Positions 25,964 through 35,835 of a DNA stretch of 64,000 nt are shown here, piece by piece; within the stretch, counting starts at the first letter, position 1, and every line of letters begins with the position of its first letter. The notes below the pieces were generated by a model. That model saw only the letters and a program-made list of their open reading frames with translations, had not been told where the DNA came from and did not search any database. Origin of the DNA: Flavobacterium sp. (GTDB lineage: Bacteria > Bacteroidota > Bacteroidia > Flavobacteriales > Flavobacteriaceae). Location of the stretch: contig NZ_JAIXSL010000016.1 in the NCBI RefSeq assembly GCF_027484705.1, positions 310,001 to 374,000 on the forward strand. Reading direction: 5' to 3'. The position numbers and the translations under genes were made by a program.

Positions 25964-27639
25964 AATTGAAGTTACTATTCATTCTCCTTGCCTTCATTGG
26001 CTTTACTTCTATTCTTCTAGCACAACAAGGCTTGATAGCTTCAAAAGCGATGGTGGTTTCTGCCCGCGAAGAAGCCTCTCAAATCGGCGTTAACATCATG
26101 AAAAGAGGCGGTAACGCGTTTGATGCTATGGTCGCTACGGAATTGGCTTTAGCGGTCGCTTATCCGTATGCGGGAAATATTGCCGGTGGCGGATTTATGG
26201 TCTATCGCTTAAATAATGGCGAAACCGGCGCGTTGGATTATCGTGAAAAAGCTCCGATGCAAGCGAGTAAGAATATGTATCTCGACAAAAACAACGAAGT
26301 GATCCCAAACCTTAGTGTCAATGGAGCTATGGCGGTTGGTGTTCCCGGAACGATTGCCGGAATTTTTGCCGTTCATGAGAAATTCGGAAAACTTTCGATG
26401 CAAGAAATTATGCAGCCTGTGATCGCTTTAGCAAAAAAAGGAATTGTTGTCACTGCAAGGCAACTGAAACAAATTCAAAACAACCAAAAAGACATTATTG
26501 CGGTTAGTGGCAACCAGACTTTGTATGCGAAGCCATATAAAATTGGCGACACGATCAAATATCCGGCGCTCGCCAATACTTTGGAACGCATCCTAAAAAA
26601 CGGCAAAGACGAATTCTACAAAGGCGAAACTGCTCAAAAAATAGTAGCCTTTCTTCAGCAAAAAGGCGGCATTATTTCTCCGGAAGATTTATCGAAGTAT
26701 GAAGCCGTGTGGCGCAAACCCGTTATTTTTAAGTATAAGGATTTAAAGATCATATCGATGTCGCCGCCTTCTTCTGGTGGTATTACATTGCAACAAATCA
26801 TGATGATGATTGAACCGTATCCGTTAGCAAAATACGGGCACAACAGCGAAAAATACATCCAATTGTTGACCGAAGCCGAACGTCGTGCTTATGCCGATAG
26901 AAACTATTTTTTAGGCGATCCATATTTTATTTCGATTCCTAAAAATCAAATGGTTAGCGAAAACTACCTAAAACAAAGAATGAAAAATTTCAATTGGAAA
27001 CAAGCCACCAAATCCTCTGAAATTTCGCATGGCAACATTACGATTTCTGAAAGCAATGAAACGACCCATTATTCTATTGTAGATGCCGAAGGAAATGCCA
27101 TTGCAGCGACCACAACTTTGAACGGCGCTTACGGTTCGAAATTATATTCTGACGAACTGGGTTTTTTCTTCAACAACCAAATGGACGATTTCAGTGCAAA
27201 ACCAGGCGTTCCTAATTCCTACGGTTTGGTCGGTGCGGAAGCCAACAGCATTGCGCCGCAAAAAAGGATGCTGAGTTCCATGACGCCCACCATCGTAGAG
27301 AAAAATGGAAAATTCTTTATGGCTTTAGGTTCGCCGGGCGGTTCTACAATCATCACTTCGGTATTGCAAACGATATTGAATGTATCAGAATTTAAAATGA
27401 ACATGCAGCAAGCGGTCAGCGCGCCGAGATTCCACCACCAATGGTTGCCTGATGAAATATTGTTCGAGCCTAATTGCTTTGCTCCAAATTTATTGTTCAA
27501 TCTTCGCAAAAAAGGCTATTTTACCAATGAAAAGAGCGCGCCGGTGATCGGAAAAGTCGATGCTATTTTAAAATGGCCTGACGGAAAATTTGAAGGCGGC
27601 GCAGACCCAAGAGGCGATGATACTGCAAAAGGATTTTAA
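25960..27639 (+). CDS. ggt: gamma-glutamyltransferase
   Basis: A 559-residue periplasmic or outer-membrane-associated enzyme that cleaves the gamma-glutamyl bond of glutathione and related compounds. It is an Ntn hydrolase made as a precursor and cut by itself; the nucleophile is the first Thr of TTHYSIVD (Thr368), preceded by the usual ESNE. An N-terminal signal peptide (ending ILLAQ) is present. Other family marks are GGNAFDAMVAT and GSPGGSTIITS. It overlaps the AcpH gene and is followed two bases later by the AlkD-like gene. Confidence 0.95.
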   Translation: MKLKLLFILLAFIGFTSILLAQQGLIASKAMVVSAREEASQIGVNIMKRGGNAFDAMVATELALAVAYPYAGNIAGGGFMVYRLNNGETGALDYREKAPMQASKNMYLDKNNEVIPNLSVNGAMAVGVPGTIAGIFAVHEKFGKLSMQEIMQPVIALAKKGIVVTARQLKQIQNNQKDIIAVSGNQTLYAKPYKIGDTIKYPALANTLERILKNGKDEFYKGETAQKIVAFLQQKGGIISPEDLSKYEAVWRKPVIFKYKDLKIISMSPPSSGGITLQQIMMMIEPYPLAKYGHNSEKYIQLLTEAERRAYADRNYFLGDPYFISIPKNQMVSENYLKQRMKNFNWKQATKSSEISHGNITISESNETTHYSIVDAEGNAIAATTTLNGAYGSKLYSDELGFFFNNQMDDFSAKPGVPNSYGLVGAEANSIAPQKRMLSSMTPTIVEKNGKFFMALGSPGGSTIITSVLQTILNVSEFKMNMQQAVSAPRFHHQWLPDEILFEPNCFAPNLLFNLRKKGYFTNEKSAPVIGKVDAILKWPDGKFEGGADPRGDDTAKGF

Positions 27640-27641
27640 TT

Positions 27642-28310
27642 ATGACATTTATTACCGAATTAGAAAACGTTTTCAAGGAAAATAGTTCGCGCGAACTGGC
27701 CATTCCTATGGAAAATTACATGAAGAACCATTTTCAGTTCTACGGCATCAAAACTGATCAAAGGCGCTTGTTGTTTCACGAGGTTTGGAAAGCCAATCAT
27801 GAAGAAGTCAAGCAAAATTCCCGTGAGATTGCCTTACAATTGTATACGTTTCCGCAACGCGAAATGCATTATTGCGGCATAGAAATCCTGATCAAAAACC
27901 TCAAGAAAAACTTTCAGAAAGACGACATTCATCTGATTGAAAAACTCATCACAACGCATTCCTGGTGGGATTCTGTCGACACGATTTCCAAGTTTATTTT
28001 AGGCCAATATTTACTAGAATTTCCTGAGCAAACCAAAAGCGTCATCAAACGATTTTCGGATTCCCAAAATATGTGGCTCAACCGCGCGGCGATTTTATTT
28101 CAATTGGGCTACAAACAGAAAACCGACGCAAAATTTCTTTTCGATGAATGCGTCAAACATTCCCATTCCAAAGAATTTTTCCTCCAGAAAGCCATTGGTT
28201 GGGCGTTGCGCGAATACGGAAGATTTTATCCAGAAGCCGTCAAAACCTTTGTGACACAAAACCAATTAAAGCCGTTAAGTGCAAAAGAAGCCTTAAAAAA
28301 TATTTCGTAA
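27642..28310 (+). CDS. DNA alkylation repair protein, AlkD-like
   Basis: A 222-residue all-helical HEAT-repeat protein of the AlkD/AlkC type, a DNA glycosylase that removes bulky cationic alkylated bases without flipping them. The motifs THSWWDSVDTISKFILG (about 106-122) and GWALREYGRFYPEAVKTFV (about 186-204) are characteristic. It is the last gene of the AcpH-ggt-AlkD group. Function is inferred from the family. Confidence 0.9.
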   Translation: MTFITELENVFKENSSRELAIPMENYMKNHFQFYGIKTDQRRLLFHEVWKANHEEVKQNSREIALQLYTFPQREMHYCGIEILIKNLKKNFQKDDIHLIEKLITTHSWWDSVDTISKFILGQYLLEFPEQTKSVIKRFSDSQNMWLNRAAILFQLGYKQKTDAKFLFDECVKHSHSKEFFLQKAIGWALREYGRFYPEAVKTFVTQNQLKPLSAKEALKNIS

Positions 28311-28350
28311 AGTCAATTTAGTCGTAAATTAGCCGTTTCTTCAAAACACA

Positions 28351-30135
28351 ATGGTTAAAAAACTCATTCTCAAAATTGAAAGCATCATTGCCTGGTCACA
28401 AACCAAACTGACCAACAAGCAGTTCATTTTCCTGTCGAGTGTTTTGGTCGGGATTTCTGCGGCGTTTGCGGTGATCATCCTGAAATCGTTTGCCCATAAG
28501 GTGTTCTCGATTGCCACTTCCGTGAATGGCATCCTCAAATTGAGTTTCATCAATAGTATTCTGCCCATCGTTGGGATTCTGCTTACCGTTTTTGTCGTCA
28601 AGAAATTACTCGGCGGCTCGATCGAAAAAGGTACTTCACAAATTCTTTACGCCGTCGCAAAAAAAGCAAGTATCATCCCGAGAAAACAAATGTATGCGCA
28701 AATCGTCACGAGTTCCTTAACCGTTGGTCTTGGCGGTTCCGCAGGTTTGGAAAGCCCGATTGTCATTACCGGAGCAGCTTTCGGATCGAATTACGCACAA
28801 CGTTACAAACTAAGCTATAAAGACAGAACACTTCTGATTGGTTGTGGCGTCGCAGCCGGAATTGCAGCAGCGTTCAACGCACCCATAGCCGGAGTTTTGT
28901 TTGCCATCGAAGTATTGCTTGTCGATGTGAGCATTTCCGCTTTCACACCCATCATGATTGCAGCAGCTACAGGCGCTTTGGTTTCGGCAATTACTTTAGA
29001 CGAGACGGTTTTATTAACTTTCAACCAAGAACAATCGTTCAATTACCACAATATTCCTTATTACGTTTTATTGGGATTGTTTACGGGTTTTATTGCGGTG
29101 TATTATTCGAGAAACTTTCAACGTGTTGAACATTTCTTTACACGGCTTCGTTTCAAACCTTACAAAAAAGCATTATTTGGCGCTTCAATTTTAGCGGTCA
29201 TCATTTTTGTGTTTCCGACGCTTTTTGGCGAAGGTTACGAAAGCATCAGAACTTTATCCGAAAGCGATCCCGGGCAATTGCTTGAAAATACCTTGTTCAG
29301 CAGTTTCAGACACAACACTTGGGCCTTGATTATTTTCATCGGGCTCACGATGATGCTCAAAGTTTTTGCTACGGGAATTACGCTCGGAAGCGGCGGAAAT
29401 GGAGGGAACTTCGCTCCTTCTCTATTCTTAGGTTCGTACGCAGGTTTCTTTTTTTCCAAAACTTTAAACACCATTGGTCTTACACATTTGCCGATTAGTA
29501 ATTTTACTTTAGTCGGCATGGCGGGAATTCTAAGCGGATTATTCCATGCGCCTTTGACCGCGATTTTCCTCATTGCTGAAATTACCGGCGGTTACGATCT
29601 GATGATTCCGCTGATGATGGTCTCTTCGATTAGTTTTGCCATTTCAAAAAAATTCGAAAAACATTCCTTAGACGTCAAAAATCTCGCGCGAAAAGGACAA
29701 GCTTTTACCAACAATAAAGACACAAATATCCTTTCCACGCTGGAAACCGAACAGATCATCCAAACCGATTATCTCACGATCACGTTAGACGCAAATTTAG
29801 AGAAACTTGTCGATCTGATTTCACATTCCAACCAAGTGATTTTTGCCGTCATTGACAAAGACAAAAAACTGCTGGGCATCGTGCATTTCAATGACATACG
29901 TGAGATTATCTTCAGCAATTTCAAAGTCAAATATACGCCCGTAGAAGAAGTCATGATTCCGCCCATCGATATCGTTTACCCGACCGACAACATGGAAACC
30001 GTCATGGAAAAATTCGAAAAGACGCAGGTCAATTACTTGCCGGTTTTAAAGAACGGGAAATACTACGGCTTCATTTCCAAAGCCAATGCGCTTGAAGCTT
30101 ATCGCGAAAAATTGAGAGCGATGACTATTGAGTAA
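28351..30135 (+). CDS. CLC-family chloride channel/antiporter with CBS domains
   Basis: A 594-residue membrane protein: CLC core to about residue 430, then two CBS domains to the C-terminus. Selectivity motifs seen are GLGGSAGLESP (with the gating Glu), and GSGGNGGNFAPS (the GxFxP filter). CBS pairs bind adenine nucleotides and control transport. Whether it is a channel or H+/Cl- exchanger (or fluoride transporter) cannot be settled from the motifs. It is monocistronic. Confidence 0.92.
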   Translation: MVKKLILKIESIIAWSQTKLTNKQFIFLSSVLVGISAAFAVIILKSFAHKVFSIATSVNGILKLSFINSILPIVGILLTVFVVKKLLGGSIEKGTSQILYAVAKKASIIPRKQMYAQIVTSSLTVGLGGSAGLESPIVITGAAFGSNYAQRYKLSYKDRTLLIGCGVAAGIAAAFNAPIAGVLFAIEVLLVDVSISAFTPIMIAAATGALVSAITLDETVLLTFNQEQSFNYHNIPYYVLLGLFTGFIAVYYSRNFQRVEHFFTRLRFKPYKKALFGASILAVIIFVFPTLFGEGYESIRTLSESDPGQLLENTLFSSFRHNTWALIIFIGLTMMLKVFATGITLGSGGNGGNFAPSLFLGSYAGFFFSKTLNTIGLTHLPISNFTLVGMAGILSGLFHAPLTAIFLIAEITGGYDLMIPLMMVSSISFAISKKFEKHSLDVKNLARKGQAFTNNKDTNILSTLETEQIIQTDYLTITLDANLEKLVDLISHSNQVIFAVIDKDKKLLGIVHFNDIREIIFSNFKVKYTPVEEVMIPPIDIVYPTDNMETVMEKFEKTQVNYLPVLKNGKYYGFISKANALEAYREKLRAMTIE

Positions 30136-30229
30136 TTGATAATTGATAATTTGCTCCGCTACGCTCCGCACAATTCGGCTGCGCCTCGGGTGATAATTGA
30201 TAATTGATAATTGATAATTGATAATTGGA
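30133..30229. repeat. ATTGATAATTG tandem repeat block interrupted by a GC-rich insert
   Basis: About seven head-to-tail TTGATAA units. They are interrupted at about 30153-30191 by a GC-rich stretch including TCCGCTACGCTCCGC and TTCGGCTGCGCCTCGGGTG. The block is inverted relative to that at 30378-30409. Confidence 0.7.
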
Positions 30230-30253
30230 AAACAGGGGTTCGTTGTAGTTTAT

Positions 30254-30345
30254 TGCCCTAGCCCAGATGGAAACGGTTATCCTTTTGCGGCGGCGTTCGA
30301 CGCAAAAGATAAGAGTGTACAGCTGGATTAAGCTCCTGAAAAATA
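30254..30345 (+). ncRNA. dispersed structured element, copy A (possible Flavo-1 RNA)
   Basis: Begins GCCCTAGCCCAGATGG and ends AGCTCCTGAAAAAT. The central hairpin is CTTTTGCG/CGCAAAAG. It is flanked by inverted AT-rich repeat blocks. The Flavo-1 identity is untested. Confidence 0.6.
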
Positions 30346-30377
30346 TTAATTGTTAATTTATTGATCGTTCTCTTTTA

Positions 30378-30409
30378 ATTATCAATTATCAATTGTCAAT
30401 TATCAATTG
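30378..30409. repeat. ATTATCAATT repeat block
   Basis: Four units of AATTATCAATT type, in inverse orientation to the block at 30133-30229. The -33 TTG of the uvrA promoter lies in it. Confidence 0.7.
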
Positions 30410-30423
30410 AAAACCTACCTTTG
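30393..30423 (+). promoter_or_regulatory. uvrA promoter (TTG-N20-TACCTTTG)
   Basis: TTG at 30393-30395 and TACCTTTG at 30416-30423 are 20 nt apart, exactly in the Bacteroidota consensus range. The box ends 17 nt before the uvrA ATG. Confidence 0.6.
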
Positions 30424-30440
30424 CGTTTTGCCAAAAAATC

Positions 30441-33269
30441 ATGCTAGATACCGAAAATACGATAGAAGTCTTAGGCGCACGCGTCCACAATCTCAAGAAC
30501 ATTGACATCTCGATTCCGAGGGAAAAACTCGTGGTGATTACCGGACTTTCTGGTTCGGGAAAATCATCGTTGGCTTTCGATACGATTTACGCCGAAGGAC
30601 AACGCCGCTACGTAGAAACTTTCTCTGCCTACGCAAGACAATTCCTCGGCGGATTGGAACGCCCGGACGTAGACAAAATCGACGGATTGTCACCAGTCAT
30701 CGCCATTGAGCAAAAAACAACAAGTAAAAGCCCGCGTTCTACCGTTGGGACAATTACAGAAATATACGATTTCCTGCGATTGCTCTACGCACGTGCCGCC
30801 GACGCCTACAGTTACAACACCAATGAAAAAATGGTGTCGTATTCCGATGACCAGATTAAGGAGCTGATCACTGAAAATTTTATAGGAAAACGTATCAATA
30901 TTTTAGCGCCCGTGATTCGCGCCAGAAAAGGGCATTATGGCGAATTGTTCCAGCAGATTGCCAAACAAGGTTTCCTCAAAGTGCGCATCAACGGCGAGAT
31001 TAAAGACATCACGCCGGGCATGAAACTCGACCGCTACAAAACCCATGACATCGAGATTGTGATTGACAGAATGTTGGTGGAAGCTACTGCCGAAAATGAA
31101 AAACGCCTTGCCGAAAGCATCCAAACTGCGATGCATCATGGCGAAAACATCTTAATGATTTTAGAACATGATTCGCAGGAAATACGCTTTTTCAGCAGGA
31201 ATTTAATGTGCCCGACTACGGGAATTTCGTATCAGAATCCGGAGCCTAATTTGTTTTCGTTCAATTCTCCCAAAGGCGCCTGCGACCATTGCAACGGTTT
31301 GGGTACGATCAATGAAATCAATATTAAAAAGATCATCCCAAACCCGAAACTGTCTATCAAAAATGGCGGTTTCGCTCCGCTTGGCGAATACAAAAGTTCC
31401 TGGATTTTCAAACAACTCGAAATCATAGGCGAGAAATTCAACTTCAAGATTACCGATCCGATCGAAAAAATTTCCGAAGAAGCGATGGAAATCATCCTTC
31501 ATGGCGGCAAGGAAAAATTCGCGGTCGAATCCAAAACGATGGGCATCACCAAAGAATATAAAATTGAGTTCGAAGGCATTTCGCATTTCATCAAAAACCA
31601 ACACGACGAAAGCGGCTCGACGAGCATCAAACGTTGGGCGAAGGAATTTATGGATGAAGTGACTTGTCCGGTTTGTGAAGGCTCAAGGCTTAAAAAAGAA
31701 TCGCTGTATTTTCGAATTAATGAAAAAAACATCAATGATTTATCGGCGATGGACATTTCAGATTTAACTAATTGGTTCGACAAACTCGAAAAATCGTTGT
31801 CCGAAAAACAAAAGCAAATTGCGACGGAAGTCATCAAAGAAATCAAAGACCGTTTGCACTTTTTAGTCAATGTCGGCTTGGATTATTTATCGATCAACCG
31901 AAGTTCCAAATCGCTTTCCGGCGGCGAAGCGCAACGTATTCGTTTGGCTACGCAAATCGGCTCGCAACTAGTTGGGGTTTTATACATTTTAGACGAACCT
32001 AGCATCGGTTTGCACCAACGAGACAACGAAAAACTGATTCGTTCACTCGAACAACTGCGCGATATTGGCAATTCCGTAATTGTTGTGGAGCACGACAAAG
32101 ACATGATTGAACGCGCCGATTACGTGATTGATATTGGCCCACGCGCCGGAAAATACGGTGGCGAAATCATCAGCATCGGAACGCCAGCCGAAACTTTAAA
32201 ACACCATACGCTGACCGCGCAATACATGAACGGAGAGCGTAAAATAGAAATCCCGAAAAAACGACGTGAAGGCAACGGAAAATTCCTAAAACTTTCAGGA
32301 GCCACGGGAAACAACCTCAAAAACGTTTCAATCAACCTGCCGTTAGGGAAAATGATTTGCGTGACAGGCGTTTCGGGAAGCGGAAAATCGACGTTGATTA
32401 ATGAGACTTTATATCCGATTCTGAATGAATTTTATTTCAACGGCGTCAAGAAACCAAAACCGTACAAAAAAATCGAAGGTTTGGAACATATCGATAAAGT
32501 GATCGACATTGACCAAAGCCCGATTGGACGAACGCCGCGTTCTAATCCTGCGACTTATACTGAAGTGTTTTCTGAAATCCGGACTTTGTTTACGATGACT
32601 TCGGAAAGCATGATTCGTGGTTATAAAGCCGGACGTTTCAGTTTCAATGTCAAAGGCGGGCGTTGCGAAACCTGTGAAGGCTCCGGTGTGCGCACCATCG
32701 AAATGAATTTCCTTCCCGATGTGTATGTGGAATGTGAAACTTGCCAAGGCAAACGATTCAACAGGGAAACTTTGGAAATCCGATATAAAGGCAAATCGAT
32801 TTCTGATGTGTTGAATATGACCGTCGATGAAGCGGTTCCTTTTTTTGAAAACATTCCGAAAATTCATCGCAAGATTAAAACAATTCAGGATGTCGGTTTG
32901 GGCTACATTACCCTCGGACAGCAAAGCACAACGCTTTCGGGCGGTGAAGCGCAACGCATCAAACTCGCTGGGGAATTGTCTAAAAAAGATACCGGAAATA
33001 CGTTTTACATTCTCGACGAACCTACAACAGGTTTGCATTTCGAAGACATCCGCGTACTCATGGAAGTCATCAACAAACTCGTCGATAAAGGCAACACGAT
33101 CCTAATCATCGAACATAATATGGACGTCATCAAACTTGCGGATTATATCATCGATATTGGCCCGGAAGGCGGAAAAGGCGGCGGAACTGTTGTGGCTGAA
33201 GGCACCCCGGAAGAAGTGGCTAAAAATAAGAAAAGTTATACGGCGGCGTTTTTGAAAAAAGAGCTATAA
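30441..33269 (+). CDS. uvrA: excinuclease ABC subunit A
   Basis: A 942-residue damage-recognition ATPase of nucleotide excision repair. It has two ABC ATPase modules: Walker [10 protein letters not shown] (about 35) and GVSGSGKST (about 640), with two LSGGEAQRI signatures. Zinc-binding Cys clusters are visible ([29 protein letters not shown]). Full length and intact. It has its own promoter and appears monocistronic. Confidence 0.98.
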   Translation: MLDTENTIEVLGARVHNLKNIDISIPREKLVVITGLSGSGKSSLAFDTIYAEGQRRYVETFSAYARQFLGGLERPDVDKIDGLSPVIAIEQKTTSKSPRSTVGTITEIYDFLRLLYARAADAYSYNTNEKMVSYSDDQIKELITENFIGKRINILAPVIRARKGHYGELFQQIAKQGFLKVRINGEIKDITPGMKLDRYKTHDIEIVIDRMLVEATAENEKRLAESIQTAMHHGENILMILEHDSQEIRFFSRNLMCPTTGISYQNPEPNLFSFNSPKGACDHCNGLGTINEINIKKIIPNPKLSIKNGGFAPLGEYKSSWIFKQLEIIGEKFNFKITDPIEKISEEAMEIILHGGKEKFAVESKTMGITKEYKIEFEGISHFIKNQHDESGSTSIKRWAKEFMDEVTCPVCEGSRLKKESLYFRINEKNINDLSAMDISDLTNWFDKLEKSLSEKQKQIATEVIKEIKDRLHFLVNVGLDYLSINRSSKSLSGGEAQRIRLATQIGSQLVGVLYILDEPSIGLHQRDNEKLIRSLEQLRDIGNSVIVVEHDKDMIERADYVIDIGPRAGKYGGEIISIGTPAETLKHHTLTAQYMNGERKIEIPKKRREGNGKFLKLSGATGNNLKNVSINLPLGKMICVTGVSGSGKSTLINETLYPILNEFYFNGVKKPKPYKKIEGLEHIDKVIDIDQSPIGRTPRSNPATYTEVFSEIRTLFTMTSESMIRGYKAGRFSFNVKGGRCETCEGSGVRTIEMNFLPDVYVECETCQGKRFNRETLEIRYKGKSISDVLNMTVDEAVPFFENIPKIHRKIKTIQDVGLGYITLGQQSTTLSGGEAQRIKLAGELSKKDTGNTFYILDEPTTGLHFEDIRVLMEVINKLVDKGNTILIIEHNMDVIKLADYIIDIGPEGGKGGGTVVAEGTPEEVAKNKKSYTAAFLKKEL

Positions 33270-33392
33270 TAAAAATTAGCCACGGATTTGACGGATTAGG
33301 CGCATTGCCGTTTTTAGGGTTATTGAAAATGACCGGAATAAAAATTCATTGTGGATTGTTTGAAAAAGGAATTACTTTTTTAAGTTTACTGC

Positions 33393-34847
33393 ATGAAAAA
33401 CGTTTACTTATTTCTCTCGTTGCTTTTATCCCCAATTTTATGGGCACAAGCCCCAACCCTTGAATGGACAAAGTGTTTAGGCGGCTCGAGTCCGGAAGAA
33501 GCACTGTCAGTCCAGATTACTCCTGACGGCGGCTGCATTATTTTAGGCGACACATCTTCAAATGATGGCGATATTTCCGATACGCCGGGTTATATCGATT
33601 TTTGGGTTGTAAAACTTGATGCACAAGGCAATATCACTTGGGAAAAAACTTTAGGAAGTAACAATACCGATTATCCCGGAAGCATCATACTCAGTAATGA
33701 CGGCGGTTATGTGATAACCGGAACAGTCGGGAGTTGCAATGGCGATGTTGTTTGTGAGGATAACAATGACAGCCTTTGGGTGATGAAACTCAATGGCTCA
33801 GGAATCCTGCAATGGCAAAAAACTTACGGAATAAATTACGGCATTGACATCCAGAACACGGCGGATGGCGGTTATGTGATCGCTGGAAAGACTAATGTCA
33901 ATAGTGGAGATTGTGATGCCATCGTCCTAAAAGTAGATTCGAATGGCAACCAACAATGGTTGAAGATTTTTGGAGGGAATTACGAGCAAGAAGCCTTAAG
34001 CGTCATGCAGACCAACGAAGGCGAATATCTGGTAGCTTTTATGGACCGCCAAATGTCTTCTTTTGACACTACAATCTTAAAATTAGAGGCTAATGGGGAT
34101 TTGATTTGGCAAAAAAACATCGGTGGCGCTTTGGGCGATAGGATTTATGACATGCGGATTGCCGCAGACGGAAACTGTATTTTAGCAGGCCATAGCAATA
34201 CTGATGATGCATGGCTGATCAAGACCACTCCCAATGGTGAAATGCTCTGGCAAAAAACTTATGGTGGCTCAAACACCGACCTTGTCAAAAGCGTCGCCGC
34301 TTTACCTGATGGCGGTTTTATAGCTTCGGGCTTCACGGGTTCTAATAATGACGGTGACATTATCGGACCGCACCCAAATGATGATGCATGGCTCTTTAGG
34401 GTGGATGCAGAAGGGAATTTACTATGGCAGAAATATATAGGTGCAATGGGTATTGACCTGTTTAACGATATACGGCAAACGCCAGACCATGGCTTTTTGG
34501 CCGTAGGCTATTCGACTTCCGATATGCTTGAAGGTGGCGGTGTAAATCACGATTCTGACGATTTTCTTGTGGCTAAGTTCTCTGCTGAAATGCTCGCCAA
34601 CAATACTTTTGAAATGCCCGTGACCTCGGTATTTCCAAATCCGGTGGGTTCGGTTTTAAATTTTTCTTTGATTCCCGGTAGTGATGCAAAATCCATCAAG
34701 ATATACAACACTTTAGGGCAGCTCGTTAAGTCGCAAAATGGAAGTAATATTGCTGCGGTTGATGTTTCGGATTTAACCTCTGGAGTATACAATCTGGTAC
34801 TTGATGAAGGAAATGCGAGCGAAGTAATCAAATTTTTAAAAAAATAA
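33393..34847 (+). CDS. secreted T9SS protein with seven propeller-like repeats
   Basis: A 484-residue exported protein: signal peptide (ending ILWAQ), a repeat region and a C-terminal T9SS sorting domain (FPNPVGSVLNFSL, IYNTLGQLVKSQNG, LTSGVYNLVL). I count seven repeats of about 50 residues, each with a GGYVIAG-like strand, a DAWLIKTTPNGEMLW-like strand and a trailing TYGGS turn. Seven such units suggest a seven-bladed beta-propeller. The binding partner or substrate is unknown. Monocistronic, with a structured element after it. Confidence 0.85.
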   Translation: MKNVYLFLSLLLSPILWAQAPTLEWTKCLGGSSPEEALSVQITPDGGCIILGDTSSNDGDISDTPGYIDFWVVKLDAQGNITWEKTLGSNNTDYPGSIILSNDGGYVITGTVGSCNGDVVCEDNNDSLWVMKLNGSGILQWQKTYGINYGIDIQNTADGGYVIAGKTNVNSGDCDAIVLKVDSNGNQQWLKIFGGNYEQEALSVMQTNEGEYLVAFMDRQMSSFDTTILKLEANGDLIWQKNIGGALGDRIYDMRIAADGNCILAGHSNTDDAWLIKTTPNGEMLWQKTYGGSNTDLVKSVAALPDGGFIASGFTGSNNDGDIIGPHPNDDAWLFRVDAEGNLLWQKYIGAMGIDLFNDIRQTPDHGFLAVGYSTSDMLEGGGVNHDSDDFLVAKFSAEMLANNTFEMPVTSVFPNPVGSVLNFSLIPGSDAKSIKIYNTLGQLVKSQNGSNIAAVDVSDLTSGVYNLVLDEGNASEVIKFLKK

Positions 34848-34881
34848 CTACTTTAGCACACGCTTCTCGATTAACGCGGAA

Positions 34882-34993
34882 GCCCTAGCCCAGATAGCAA
34901 CGACATCCTTTTGTGCCGGCGTTTACTTCGTCAGTTCGCCAAGGCTCGGGTGGCGCAAAAGATATAGTGAATAGCTGGAATAGCTACTAAAAA
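34882..34993 (+). ncRNA. dispersed structured element, copy B with apical insertion
   Basis: Begins GCCCTAGCCCAGATAGC and ends TAGCTACTAAAAAT. The central stem CTTTTGTGCC/GGCGCAAAAG is kept, but the loop carries about 30 extra bases, including GTTCGCCAAGGCTCGGGTG. The 3' end is the most diverged of the five copies. Confidence 0.55.
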
Positions 34994-35026
34994 TAATTAA
35001 AACACCATAATTGTCAATGATCCATT

Positions 35027-35048
35027 GTCAATTATCAATTATCAATTA
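35027..35048. repeat. ATTATCAATT repeat block
   Basis: Head-to-tail CAATTATCAATTATCAATT just before the LOG gene start. No promoter box is recognised in it. Confidence 0.55.
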
Positions 35049-35053
35049 AAAAC

Positions 35054-35782
35054 ATGAGATTACAAGATTTTGACAATGACGAGGATAAAGTGATTCAGGA
35101 CAAACTGAAACAAAAAACGTGGAATGAGATCCGCACCAACGACAGCTGGGCGATTTTCAAGATTATGGCGGAGTTTGTCAATGGTTATGAAAGTATGGGC
35201 CGTATCGGGCCGTGTGTTTCGATTTTCGGTTCGGCGCGCACGCAACCTGATGATCCGTATTATCTTTTGGCTGAAAAAATTGCGTTCAAAATCAGCAAGG
35301 CTGGTTATGGCGTCATTACCGGCGGTGGCCCCGGAATTATGGAAGCGAGCAACAAAGGCGCGCATTTCGGTGGTGGAACTTCGGTAGGTTTGAACATTGA
35401 GTTGCCTTTTGAGCAACATTACAATCCGTATATCGACCGCGATAAGAATCTGAATTTTGATTATTTCTTTGTGCGCAAAGTGATGTTCGTCAAATATTCG
35501 CAAGGGTTTGTCGTGATGCCGGGCGGTTTCGGAACTTTAGACGAAATGTTTGAGGCGATGACGTTGATTCAGACTAAGAAAATTGCTAAGTTTCCTATCA
35601 TTTTGGTTGGAACTGCTTTTTGGGCAGGATTGATTGATTGGGTCAAAACGGTTTTGGTGGAACGCGAAAAAACCGTCAGCGAAAAAGACCTTGATCTGTT
35701 TAAAATCGTAGATACGGAAGACGAAGTGCTTGACGTGCTGGATAAATTCTACAAAAAATACGACTTGAGTCCCAATTTTTAG
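35054..35782 (+). CDS. LOG-family protein (TIGR00730 Rossmann-fold nucleotide hydrolase)
   Basis: A 242-residue protein with both signature motifs of the LOG family: GGGPGIMEASNKGA (about 96) and MPGGFGTLDEM (about 156). Family members hydrolyse nucleoside monophosphates such as cytokinin precursors or purine nucleotides, or are nucleotide-binding; activity here is untested. The N-terminal 45 residues (QDFDNDEDKVIQDKLKQK) are acidic and lysine rich. It stands alone after an element copy. Confidence 0.88.
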   Translation: MRLQDFDNDEDKVIQDKLKQKTWNEIRTNDSWAIFKIMAEFVNGYESMGRIGPCVSIFGSARTQPDDPYYLLAEKIAFKISKAGYGVITGGGPGIMEASNKGAHFGGGTSVGLNIELPFEQHYNPYIDRDKNLNFDYFFVRKVMFVKYSQGFVVMPGGFGTLDEMFEAMTLIQTKKIAKFPIILVGTAFWAGLIDWVKTVLVEREKTVSEKDLDLFKIVDTEDEVLDVLDKFYKKYDLSPNF

Positions 35783-35835
35783 CGCTATTCTGCGTTTGAT
35801 TTCGTTATGAACATCCTAATTCTGAACCTTTATAA

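Larger units (their letters stand above)
30136..30440. other. 305-base gap between clc and uvrA genes
   Basis: Contains, in order, an ATTGATAATT repeat block with a GC-rich insert, copy A of the structured element, an inverted ATTATCAATT block and the uvrA promoter. No gene is seen. Confidence 0.8.

Noticed and set aside
30133..30229. Tandem ATTGATAATT block considered as a CRISPR array
   Set aside because: Units are about 10 bases with no unique spacers and no cas genes nearby.
32409..33038. A 209-codon open frame on the minus strand inside uvrA
   Set aside because: It is antisense to strongly conserved uvrA codons, has no promoter box and its translation lacks any domain pattern.
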